Positions 9,040 to 17,951 of a stretch of DNA of 18,670 bases are shown piece after piece. The position numbers and the translations under genes are program-made. The stretch covers positions 57,460-76,129 of the forward strand of contig NWUY0300008019.1 in the NCBI GenBank assembly GCA_004151065.3. Reading direction: 5' to 3'. The notes beneath the pieces were generated by a model. It saw nothing but the letters and a program-made list of their open reading frames with translations, searched no databases and had not been told where the DNA came from. The stretch's first letter is position 1. Each line of letters opens with the position of its first letter. Origin of the DNA: Larix sibirica. Taxonomy: Eukaryota > Streptophyta > Pinopsida > Pinales > Pinaceae.

Positions 9040-10290
9040 TTTATATTTCTATGGACGATACCCTTTTAGTCAAGCACCATTCATTTCTTTAGCAATTAGT
9101 CAACCTTGTAGTGTTCTCGGCTATACTACACCAGTTGATCTTATATCTTCTACAATATAAGGCCCAAGCCATGTTGTTTCTAGTTTCTTCGGTTTACTTT
9201 TTACTCTGTTGTCATACAATAGTACTAAGTCCCCTATAGAGATTTTTTTTTCCTTACATTTTGGTCGTGCCATGCTTTTTGATGTTGTTTTTGTATCTCT
9301 TGATGGTGAAGGGTAGTCATCCACTCCTCTTCCAATTTATGTAACTAAAATAGCCAATAGTCTCTTACCTTTGTTGTGCCAAGTCGAAAGACTTTAGCAA
9401 CCTAGTCGGTGTGTTTTTATTGAAACTATAGAGGGATAATTACTTCCTGGCCATATACTAGCTTAAACGATGTTTGTCCCATTGACCTCTTATACGATGC
9501 TCTATATTCCCATAGTACGATAAGAATCTTGTTGTCCTAGTAATCTAAGTTACCATCACAAATGTTTGCTAGTCCTTTTGTTAGTGTTTTGTTAAAACAT
9601 TCAATTGCACCATTCGATTTGGGGTTGTAGGAACTGCTCTTATGATGATTGGTCCTGAATTCCTTCAGTAAAATTTCATTTTTTTGTTTATAAAATGTGT
9701 TCCTCTATCACTTATAAATATGAGGGGGCATCTAAATCTAGTAATTATATTTTCATAGATAAAGTTCACAGCAACCTCCTTTGTGCATGTTTTGACTATC
9801 TCAACATTTTATTAAATATTCTACTTTTGTGATATTATATTTTACCCATGTCCTTCTTCCTTCTTTAGGAAAGGTCCTATAAAGTTGATTGTACATATCT
9901 CAAAATGAAAGTTGGGATCGATGGATACTAATGGAATTTCGCCACACTTGAGTAGTTGATGGAGTCATTGAAACTTATCACACCGACTTACTATCATTTG
10001 ACAATCCTTTTGTAAGGTGGGCCACCATAATCTGGCCTATAAAATTTTTCAAATTGTAGTCTCAACATGGTAGTGGTATCTATCTAGTCATGCATGTGCT
10101 TCACCAATGAATTCTTTCCTTTTATGCTCAAGCACACATCTTCTGAGGATATTATCAATCCCTCTCTTATATAGGTATCCATTGATTATTGTAAAGGGAG
10201 CAGCCTTCATTTCCATTATCTTTTTCTTTCTATATGGTATATCAGTCGGTGTTGTTCCTTCTTGTAAGAATATGGCCATGTCAACTCACT
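9040..10290 (-). pseudogene. Integrase domain of pol, degenerate
   Basis: The N-terminal zinc-binding part is read from about 10180 (INGYLYKRGIDNILRR) through EAHA...HYHV and DCQMIVSRCDKFQ; the last Cys of the HHCC set appears to be Phe. The catalytic core begins INFIGPF, where the first Asp of DDE is now Asn (codon 9884-9886). The second Asp survives in ISDRGTHF (codon 9707-9709). The Glu survives in NGAIECFNKTL (codon 9600-9602), but in another frame, so a frameshift lies between them. The C-terminal domain (9324-9040) has GDLVLLYDNRV, WLGPYIVEDI and KEMNGA...KGYRP. No chromodomain follows. Integrase inserts the element cDNA into the chromosome; this copy cannot be active. Confidence 0.9.
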
Positions 10291-10329
10291 CTACTAGGGA
10301 TTATTCTATTCTAAAGATATTTTTGTCGA

Positions 10330-10990
10330 AGAGTCATCCTCAATTCATGTTGGGTATTCTTCGGTTTCTAGTCTTGATAAATGGTCTGGTACAAAAATTT
10401 TCTTTCTTGGTCGAACTGATGACTTCAAATTCAAACTCTTGTTATAACAATAACCATCGACAAATACTCCCTTGGTGTGTTGGCTTGTTCACTAGGTACT
10501 TGAGTGCTTGGTGATCAGTGTAAAATATAAATGGATTTGCTAAAAGGTAATGTTGGTATTTCTATAGAGAAAAAATCATTCATACGGCTTCTCTTTCGAT
10601 GTTGAATAATTCATTTCTCCTTATTTAATTTGTGACTGGCATAGGCAATTGGATGATCAAAGTTATACTTCCCAATTTATTCCAGGACAACTCCGACCAT
10701 TATTTCCGATGCATCGATATGGATGTGGCATTTCTTCGTCCAATTGGGAAATCGCAATATCGATGCTTCAACTAATTTCCTTTTTAACAATTTGAATGAT
10801 TCGTTACACTCCTTCATCCATTTAAATTATATATCTATATTTAGGAGTTCTTCCATCATATAAGTTATGTCAAAACAGTGTATTATGAACTTCCTATGAT
10901 AACCTATATGGCCCAAGAATACTCATATCTACTTCTAGTTGACAGGAGGATTTAAGTCGAGTATTACTTTTATTTTTTCTAAGTTGATTA
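10330..10990 (-). pseudogene. Reverse transcriptase tail and RNase H of pol, degenerate
   Basis: The frame starts at the end of the RT region, EKIKVILDLNPPVN, followed by FLGHIGYHRKFI and FKWMKECNESFKLLK, the conserved RT-to-RNase H connection of gypsy elements. RNase H follows: HIHIDASEIMVGVVL (Asp codon 10713-10715), HPIAYASHKLNK, NIEREAV (Glu) and FYTDHQALKYLVNKP (Asp codon 10514-10516), then PDHLSRLET before integrase. The D-E-D catalytic set is therefore visible, though the frame shifts near 10600 and several stops interrupt it. RNase H degrades the RNA strand during cDNA synthesis. The polymerase active site (YxDD) is absent because its domain is missing. Confidence 0.88.
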
Positions 10991-11159
10991 TGTCTTGGTT
11001 TCCCTTAATAAACTTATATAACTTCCTTATGTAAGATTCTTTATCGCGGGGTTCTATCCATGGATTTCCTTCATCAAGGTCACGGGGTATTATAATTCTT
11101 TCCCCCTCCCATTTAAGCTTTATCTTGTCTTTTTCCAACAACATGGTCACCTTCATCTT
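10990..11159 (-). pseudogene. Protease-RT linker, ending at an RT deletion junction
   Basis: The open frame MKVTMLLEKDKIKLKWEGER, then EGNPWIEPRDKESYIRKLYK, matches in style the Lys/Glu-rich linker that follows protease in plant gypsy elements. It then runs without interruption into INLEKIKVILDL, which belongs to the end of RT. The fingers and palm of RT, about 150-200 residues including LPFGL-like and YxDD motifs, are not present. The junction is in frame and lies at about 10985-11010. Confidence 0.7.
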
Positions 11160-11420
11160 CCTTCCTTGTAATCAACCGACCAAGGATGTATATGGTGCCA
11201 TTCCATAGACTAAGTCAATGAACTCATATACGAATTTTGTTAATATTCCCATAATACTCGCTCGGTCATATTTTAATACTCCAATTGGTTCTATCAAGCC
11301 TTGATATGATAGTTTGAGATAATTTCAATGTCTCACCAAATTTCGTCAGCCCATAGTTACCCACATTGTTCATGGTAGTATATTTAATTATGATAAAAAG
11401 TCAACCACAACTTGTCAAAC
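11160..11420 (-). pseudogene. Aspartic protease (retropepsin) domain, degenerate
   Basis: The minus strand reads VVDFLS (Asp codon 11400-11402), a stop, LNILP, a stop, TMWVTMG, NYLKLSYQGLIEPIGVLK, SIMGILTK, FIDLVYGMAPYTSLVG. This follows the retropepsin layout of plant gypsy elements: catalytic D-[ST]-G, then NILP..TW...G.P.L, and a C-terminal LVGRPWG-like end. The D-S-G triad is now D-F-L, and at least four stops interrupt the frame. It aligns with the plus-strand protease at 16190-16540. Its role is cleavage of the Gag-Pol polyprotein inside the particle. Confidence 0.82.
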
Positions 11421-11479
11421 CTGGTAATCTTATATTTCTAGGTCAACTAAGGGGCTCAATACTCTGAATTGTTTACTTC

Positions 11480-11900
11480 ATGATTCAACTGAGCTATAGT
11501 TTTTGAACTTCATCTATTTTCTTGGTAAGATTGTAAGAGACTTAACAACTCAATTAATCTACTGGCTACTTTCTCCTTAGTTATGAGCATGATAAATTTG
11601 TTTAGCTCGGTGTTTTTATTCGTATGCTCTTGTGCAGCTTCATATAAATCCTCCTCTTGGATGATGTCTTTAAATAGTTTTAGTGATTCCTTGGATATTT
11701 TGTTTTGTTTTCGGGGGTTAGGGTACTCCACTTTTTATTTTTCCTGAATCTTGCAATGGGATCATCTTGTGCTTTGTCATTTCCTATTGTGGTACCTAAC
11801 CTCGTGATCACTTGTAAGTTTTTGGAATTTAACTCTGTGTATTTTGGGAAGCTCTGTAGTAGGTGAACCACCTTTTTATTTTAGATTTTTCTAACATGAT
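11480..11900 (-). pseudogene. Gag-protease connecting region, degenerate
   Basis: Two overlapping open pieces on the minus strand, 11871-11680 (with PKYTELNSKNLQVITRLG) and 11731-11510 (KISKESLKLFKDIIQEEDLY, a helical charged stretch), join through a frameshift. The first piece matches the plus-strand fragment near 15850-15910 (PKHEVINSKNLSLITNLG), so this connecting segment is conserved between the two related elements. No catalytic motif is seen. Confidence 0.7.
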
Positions 11901-13740
11901 CGGACAATATTCTAATTAATTGTCTCCAACACCAAATTTTGTGCAAAATTTAAGTTAGTTTTGTCTTTTAGGGAAAATTCAAGACTAAAGTGATCGGTTT
12001 GTAGTATATAAAGTAGTATGAATTTCTTGGTCTACCACCAAAATGACCTCCCTTATTTCCTTTTCACCCCCTATAGCCATCAGGATTTCCATAACCACCT
12101 CAGCCACCGTATACCCCTTGACCGTTATATCCATTATTTTGGTAGCCAGTGTTTTGTTGATTTTGGTCAACTGCTTGGGTGTGATAGAGATTCATTTTAT
12201 TTCTTGAATTCAACTGGAATTCATAAGTGTTATAGGATGCCTCTTAATGGATGGCACACCAATTTATTTTGTTGTTCTATAAGTTGTGTGGGAAATCATC
12301 ACCTACATGGTTAGTCGTACATTCACAAATTTTGCAGTAATTTTCTATATGTAGTGGTCTAGAATCCTGGTGTCGACTGACCAATGTCCTGCAATTCTCC
12401 TTGGTGTGGACTTCATGCAAACAATTTGTACACCATAATCTAAACTTTCTATGGTAAGGTCCTTAATAGATCTTTGTATCATGTCGATTCTTTCTTCCAT
12501 TCTTTTGTCTATGCTCAATTCGACCCATTCACCATCCATCTCAATATGTTGAGTTATTCTCAAATCTTCCTCATAAGTTTTAATCTCATGCTTTTGGAGA
12601 GGTGAATTGATTTTATGTAGTAGTCTTGCAATAAACCACTAGACTAGTAATTGGTCATATATCACATATGGTATCTGACTAAGAAGATATTTAAATCTTT
12701 TGTTGTAATCACGAACTGATTCTCTAGGTAATTGCTTGATTTTTTTTAGCTTCTACACTGTTATATGTTTGTTATCTTCTGTCTTAAAAAATGCGAAGAA
12801 TTTCTTCTTAATTCCATTCTTCGTCATGTTATGGTTTTTTGTGTAGTTCATAAACCATGTGAGAGCTCATTTTTTCATATCTCCTACAAATTGTGCCACT
12901 TGTTTTGCTTTGTCTATGATTTCGATTGCATCCCAAATGTTTTAACATAAGAAGCAATGTCATTTGGGATCTTCATCCCCTTCATTTGGGATATAATTTG
13001 TGTTGAAGTTTGGATTTATGCATGTTCATACTTAACGATTTCGAAAGGTCACAACTCTCTGACTTTGTCTCTTCTCAATTGTGGTGTTTCTTCTTCTTCA
13101 CTAATTAGCTTTGGCAAGGGAGGTGCTTCCACGAGGTCCAAGTATTTGATGAGGATGCCATATGTTCCCTCACCTGGAATGATGCAAACTTAGTTTCCAT
13201 CCTTGTATCTCTCAATTATCATCCTAATAAGTTGACTTGTTTCAGCTAATCAATTCCATATTGATGTTTGACTAGGTTCAACACACAAGTTGTTGGCTAA
13301 AATTTATCTCAATAGTTACACTATGAGGGGATTGTGGTGGTGTTTTAAGAACTGAAACCCCATGTTCGTTAGTTTCTTTTATACCTTATGAGTCTAAAAT
13401 TTGCAACACTCCAAATACTACAACAACCCTCTATAGCTCATCATTTAGGTTCGGATCGATTATGGTCACTGCCCCTTGTTCCTCTAGTTGACCAAGCTTT
13501 GACTCGGGTAGTGCCACAATTGTACTTTCCTTTCTTTTCCCTTTCCTTTTTGACCAACAAAGACTTGCAGTTTCTCGTATTTCTTCCCCTCTTTTTCTTC
13601 TTTTTTCTCTTTCAATTTTTTTGATATCCGTTTTTAATTTATGTGCTGACATTTTGATTGGACCTTCTGCCAACTTGCTTTATCTCCTAGTTTCCTTTAT
13701 GTGCAACTCTACTAGTGCATCTCTTTTACTAGAACCTCAT
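11900..13740 (-). pseudogene. Gag (capsid and nucleocapsid), degenerate
   Basis: From high to low coordinates: a basic N-terminal part at 13673-13431 (KMSAHKLKTDIKKIEREKRR), whose frame probably starts upstream near 13740. The capsid core (about 12930-12570) reads GDEDP, VAQFVGDMKK, TWFMNYTKNH, FFAFFK, KLKKIKQLPRESVRDYNKRF, LLSQIPYV, then WFIARLLHKINSPL; this is the classical retrotransposon Gag pattern. The nucleocapsid starts with an intact CCHC knuckle WCTNCLHEVHTKENC (12391-12432), then a damaged one, YCKICECTTNH (about 12293-12336), then WCAIH. A Gly/Tyr-rich linker (about 12165-12028) and a fourth knuckle site, now YYFIYY with both Cys changed to Tyr, follow. Several stops and frameshifts interrupt it. 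It builds the virus-like particle and binds the RNA. Confidence 0.87.
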
Positions 13741-14376
13741 AATAAGAAACCCCACCATCGTCAACCTGACTTAGTCTAGGTCGGAGATGGGGCTAAGTAG
13801 GTACGATTTCATTTCCTAAATAAGTACTCCCACTTAGCTTGATTCTTTTCCCAAATAGTATAAATTGGTGTATTTATTGATGGTCAAGGTTCCACAATGT
13901 GACGACCCCTTTTCCATTCAATAATTTGTGGAGTATTGGTAATCTGCACAAAACTATCTCATGCAAATTGTCATAAAATATTCATTTTACATTGTCAAAA
14001 AAAGTTCTTTCTTCAAGCACATGTTCTTCACAAAAATTGTATGTGATCTTCTTGACCCAGTCGCAAAGATTAATTTGACCGTCATTATTTAGTTTATGCA
14101 ATAGTTCTCTATCCTCTTTGCTTGGTGTCATTTACGGTTTGCTTGGTAAATTTAAGGATTAGCACATGCACAGATTCCAATAAATTTTCATGGGTCTCAA
14201 TGAAAACTCTTTCTTTCTTGCACAATCATCAATTGATTCCTTCTTGAGTAGTTATTGATGTGGTTTTTAATTTTTATATAACACCATCTACACACTTCCT
14301 CCAAACTCAACATTTATGCACACATATCTCTATTCTTTGTCACGGCTATAGGTTCATGTATTGGAAACAAAACCAA
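13741..14376 (-). other. 5' leader of the element, including decayed primer-binding site
   Basis: About 630 bases between the 5' LTR and gag on the minus strand, without a convincing frame. The primer-binding site should start at 14376 and reads TTGGTTTTGTTTCCAATACA. It begins with the expected TGG after one base, but I cannot match it to a particular tRNA 3' end with confidence. Packaging signals would lie here in an active element. Confidence 0.5.
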
Positions 14377-14657
14377 TGTTGCAATCTAGGGGATTGCAGT
14401 CATTGGTTACCAATGATATGCATTAAGATAGATATACATGCATAAAGAGACAAGAGAATATATGATACCAATAATCCATTATATTATCAATACAAGGACC
14501 AATTTACAACATAAATTGATTTCCTTTTAATATATATGAACTAACATGTATAAATACACATGACTGTTCACATATGCTAGTTGACCTTCTAGGCCAGTCG
14601 GCTAATTGGCTATCAGTCGACTGGTGGGCCTAGTCAATTGATTAGGCTCTTCCAATA
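14377..14657 (-). repeat. 5' LTR (281 bp) of the minus-strand element
   Basis: It starts TGTTGCAATCTAGGGGATT and ends TTCCAATA (ancestral CAACA judging from the other LTR). It aligns over its whole length with 5121-5405, with about 40 substitutions and a 4-base deletion near 14634. Most differences are transitions. Two of the four TTGAC-type hexamers seen in the 3' LTR remain, and the dyad is degraded (AATTGGCTA-T-CAGTCGACT). Confidence 0.92.
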
Positions 14658-15960
14658 TCAATCAAAAGAGATCAGCACTTGAAAATTTAAATCACACAGC
14701 TCCTAATAAACCATTGAAACTTCCTCCATTGTTGGATTCACTAACATCAATAGGCATGCCACTAAACAACACTAGACATATAATTTTATACAAAGGTGAT
14801 GAGGATCCTATGATACATTGGTTTATTTGTGAAATGACCTAGGATTCCATGGATGTATTTCACAAAATTAAATAAATGGCACAATTTGTAGGGCATTAAG
14901 AAAAATATCCCTAACATGGTTCATGAATCTGAAAGATAATCGAAACAAAACAAAGGTTGAAATTAACAGTAATTTTCTAGCATTCTTTAAACCCAACCTA
15001 TTAATAATTTGGTAGCTTGAAAGCTAAAACTTATCAAGAAAATGTCGAGTGAATCAATTGAGGATTATGATAAAATATTTAAGGATATACTAAGCCAAAT
15101 TCATTACACAACTGATAATGAGATGCTTATGCAATGGTTTGTCGTTAGCTTGCTCCAAGGAATTAAGGCACCATTAAGGATGCATGAGATCAAATCTTAT
15201 TAAGAAGCTATTTGAAGAGCATGACAATATAAATTGATGATGATGGGGTAACCTAGTCATTGGATACAAGATTAGAAGATGATATAAAAATGATGCAGAG
15301 ATCAATTCAAGACATAGAAATGAGAAGATAATACCTATGGTGCACAATTTGTATGAATGGTGACCATACAAAGGACAATTGCAAATAAAAAGAGTCAATA
15401 ATAGACGTTGAGCTATCAGAGTAGTATGAATACATGATGAACCATTCTACTAGAGATTTCCCACACAATTTAAAGAATTTCAAACCAAAGTGGTGTTTTA
15501 TATGCAAAGATCCAACCCACAACAAATTGGAATGCCATCTCATGGGGAAGAAATGATCCTAATTACCAAATTGTGTATCATGCCAAAGATATAGATCCAA
15601 AACAATCCCCATAGGGAGGAGGCTACTAAGGGAAAGGTGGCTATCATAGTTTATACAGAAATTGACGTGGATTAGGTCAAGAAGAATTTGGAAGGAAGTA
15701 TTGCTTTGTATGATATAATGAAGATCGTGTAAACCCATGTTGTCCTTTGAAGGAAATGGATGGTGTAGTGTAGGATATCATTCCTTAGAGGATGATCAAA
15801 TTATGCAATTAAAAAGAATGAATAGGAGAAATTTCAATCTCCTATAGATTGTGCCAAAACATGAAGTGATAAACTCCAAAAACTTAAGTTTAATCACCAA
15901 CTTGGGGGCAAAGAGGGGAGAAGATATACTATTGTAGAAAATCTCTCAAATTAAACTTGG
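14658..15960 (+). pseudogene. Gag fragment of a second, related Ty3/gypsy element
   Basis: It abuts the LTR and reads on the plus strand, opposite to the neighbouring element. The capsid part gives LPPLLDSLTSIGMPLNN, YKGDEDPMIHWFICEMT, AQFVGH, then KLKLIKKMSSESIEDYDKIF (15021-15080), MQWFVVSLLQGIKAPL and MHEIKSY. This matches the minus-strand gag at 12930-12560. The nucleocapsid has intact knuckles WCTICMNGDHTKDNC (15341-15382) and WCFICKDPTHNKLEC (15494-15535), both in one frame with FPHNL between. A Gly-rich linker and a damaged last knuckle YCFV(stop)YNEDRVNPCC (15702-15743) lie in another frame. PKHEVINSKNLSLITNLG follows at about 15850. It is inactive, with many stops and several frameshifts. 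It is diverged from, but clearly the same broad family as, the minus-strand element. Confidence 0.85.
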
Positions 15961-16189
15961 GAGAAAAGATAAATATTGGTATCCATATCCACAAAGACAA
16001 AAGAAAATATAAATGAAGCATTACGCATATTTAAATATTAAGTAGTCAAACAAGAAGACTTAGCAAATTTGTTATCCTCCTAAAGGAAAAATAATTAGTG
16101 GCTATATTGCTTGATATGTTGAACATTCAAAGACTGCGAGGAAGGACATAAAGAGCTTATGCCGATTGAATCAAGACAAAATATTCTTT

Positions 16190-16540
16190 ATGACTATGAT
16201 TCACAAGTCAACCTAGAAATTGAGGGATTTTTGGTACCTCTAGTCATAATCGACTTGGGCCCAAGTGAATATTCTACTGAAAGAGACATGGGTTAAAATT
16301 GGTAAACCTAACCTTGTTAGGTCAAGGAATTTCCTAACACTAGCATATCAAATATTCATCAAACATAATGGACTGTTGAAGGGCATAAGAAAAACCATTA
16401 TGGAAACACTGATTGTGGTTGGATTCAAATTTATTAACCTAGTCAATGCTACATCATACACATGATTAGTCGATGGACCTATTATCACACAACTTGTAGT
16501 TGCCCCAATAGATGATCCTATACAGGATGGTAGAGGGGAT
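16190..16540 (+). pseudogene. Aspartic protease fragment of the second element
   Basis: The plus strand reads VNLEIEGFLVPLVIIDLGP, a one-base frameshift, then VNILLKETWVKIGKPNLV, LTLAYQ, GLLKGIRKTIMETLIVV, FKFINLVNATSYT, a stop, LVDGPIITQLVV. The order D-[ST]-G, NIL.KETW..GKP.L and the C-terminal LV.GP is the plant gypsy retropepsin pattern. The catalytic triad is D-L-G: TCG (Ser) to TTG (Leu) is a single C-to-T at a CpG-type codon. It aligns with 11160-11420 on the other strand. No RT, RNase H or integrase follows, so the element is truncated after protease. Confidence 0.8.
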
Positions 16541-16542
16541 AG

Positions 16543-16728
16543 GCAACCAAAGAGGTGAACCAAGAGGGCCTCGATTCCCAAGATGGATTGGTTGTCACGC
16601 CAATCGAGGCACTCTTNTGTCTTTTGGATTTGTTGAGGATGCCTGTGGTGAGATGCATTCTTTATGTTGATGATGCTTTACTGGAAGAATCACTGAAATG
16701 TTGCATGTATGCAAAATTTAGGCATTAA
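16543..16728 (+). other. Short open frame across an ambiguous base
   Basis: An open frame of 61 codons runs from just after a TAG at 16540 to a TAA at 16726 and contains the N at 16617. It reads EGLDSQDGLVVTPIEAL, an undetermined residue, then CLLDLLRMPVVRCILYVDDALL. YVDD is the reverse transcriptase active-site tetrapeptide in copia and gypsy elements, but the residues around it do not match RT conservation that I know. It could be coincidence or a damaged remnant. Confidence 0.2.
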
Positions 16729-17530
16729 CACATACAATTTCATTTTTTCATTTTAAGATTGTTTGCAGTCGCCTTTCGGTTCTGTTCATAGTCGTTTTCT
16801 CCCTGTAGCGTTCGTTTTAGTTTTATTTTTCAATTCTTGTGGTGAAGAAATATATCTTGCTTTTGAGTATTTGTTTCTTTTAGAGTTCTGTTAAAGATTA
16901 TTTTTTACTACATATTTACTATTTCAGTAAGTGCTTATTGGAAAATCAATCTTTTATGCTTTGAATGTTAAATGCTTAGCTATAGCCTCCCTATTTTTGA
17001 AGTGATATTTTCAAGAAAAGATTAGACTTAGTATTGGAAGTTGTTCATTTTGCTTAAGCATTTAATTTCTTAGTTATCTATTATACACACCATCAATGAA
17101 CACAATCACTCCCTCAATGAAACTATCGCTTGGTTCATGCTGCCAATGAAGACTTAAAATAAATCATAACTTAACACACATTAACCTCATTTGAGGACCA
17201 AAAAACAATATTGTAGCTAAGTTATGACATTGGGGATAGGCATCGAAACTATTCCCCTTTGTTTCTCACATCAGAGACATAGAGTTTGTCCCATTAGGGT
17301 ACCAAAATCGTCTAGTACTTGGGATACGGTTGAGAACAATTTGCAAGGGGATCTCATTTCATAAGGGTAAATGGCAAGACTAGAATCGTAAGGATGGGTG
17401 GTGCACCATCCCCACTTAGGTCAGAATATCATCTAGATCACTGTTTTCAGACTGAATCTATAGGAAACCTGTCCTGATGTGTCTCAAACGGGGTAGCCTA
17501 GAAGCCTTTATTTTAGGACTCTTTTACCTG

Positions 17531-17556
17531 GGATCCCCTTCAGTGGGGGGATATCC
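17531..17556. other. Short stem-loop in the presumed LTR/leader
   Basis: GGATCCCC at 17531-17538 can pair with GGGGATaTCC (17547-17556) with one unpaired base, leaving a loop of about eight. It could be an RNA hairpin of the leader or LTR, or chance. Confidence 0.25.
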
Positions 17557-17715
17557 CTAAGCCATATTGATTTTCCACTTTGTTTTGTTTTATGGGTATT
17601 TCATCACCCCATAAAGGAAATGATTTGAGAAATATTCCATCTTTCGATAGTTGACCGCTTGCTCCCTTATCCGATAGATTAACGGGTCATTTTCTCTTTT
17701 TATGAGTGTTACTTG

Positions 17716-17835
17716 TTGGCTTGTTTTCCATTTTATTGAGCTCACATCGCATTAGGTTTTTTGAGCTTCTTTTGGCTTATTTTCCATTTTGTTGCGCTCA
17801 CCTTCTGCATGCTCAGTTGCATTAGGTTTTTCAAG
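17716..17835 (+). repeat. Imperfect two-copy tandem duplication
   Basis: TTGGCTTGTTTTCCATTTTA...GCTCAC...GCATTAGGTTTTT at 17716-17771 is followed directly by TTGGCTTATTTTCCATTTTG...GCTCAC...GCATTAGGTTTTTC at 17772-17835. The second copy has an extra segment CTTCTGCATGCTCAG-like between the shared blocks. It lies about 120 bases before the gag start. Confidence 0.7.
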
Positions 17836-17951
17836 ATTTATCTGATTGTAATCCCATACATGTTTTTAAGGTAGATCCAGTCAATATTGATCCTTCGATA
17901 TAATCTTGGAGGATTCCGAGAGAAACCCCTCAGTTCGGTCCTTTAGATTCT

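Larger units (their letters stand above)
5121..14657 (-). mobile_element. Complete but inactive Ty3/gypsy LTR retrotransposon, about 9.5 kb
   Basis: Two direct LTRs (5121-5405 and 14377-14657) share TGTTG...CAACA ends and about 86% identity by hand alignment (about 40 differences plus a 4-base indel). A purine-rich tract adjoins the left LTR on the minus strand, which sets the orientation. The order on the minus strand is leader, gag with CCHC knuckles, aspartic protease, (missing RT core), RNase H, integrase, extra ORF. Protease-RT/RNase H-integrase is the Ty3/gypsy order. I see no chromodomain after the integrase C-terminal domain, which favours a non-chromovirus plant lineage. Every ORF carries stops and frameshifts. 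The LTR divergence implies an old insertion, plausibly tens of millions of years if substitution is slow as in conifers. Confidence 0.9.
16729..17951. other. Non-coding stretch, probably LTR/leader of the gag that follows
   Basis: I see no reading frame. The first 400 bases are T-rich and featureless. From about 17200 the composition changes to the GC-richer style of the gag that starts at 17952, so 17200-17951 is a plausible 5' LTR plus leader. Neither LTR end nor a primer-binding site can be fixed without the second LTR copy, which is outside the window. Confidence 0.35.

Noticed and set aside
14357-14376. Assignment of the primer-binding site to a specific tRNA
   Set aside because: The sequence begins close to TGG but is too decayed to match one tRNA 3' end by eye.
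15174-15543. Minus-strand overlapping ORFs
   Set aside because: They overlie the plus-strand gag zinc knuckles, which are clearly the real coding signal.
16661-16672. YVDD as an active reverse transcriptase motif
   Set aside because: The flanking residues do not match the conserved RT context, and no fingers or thumb sequence surrounds it.
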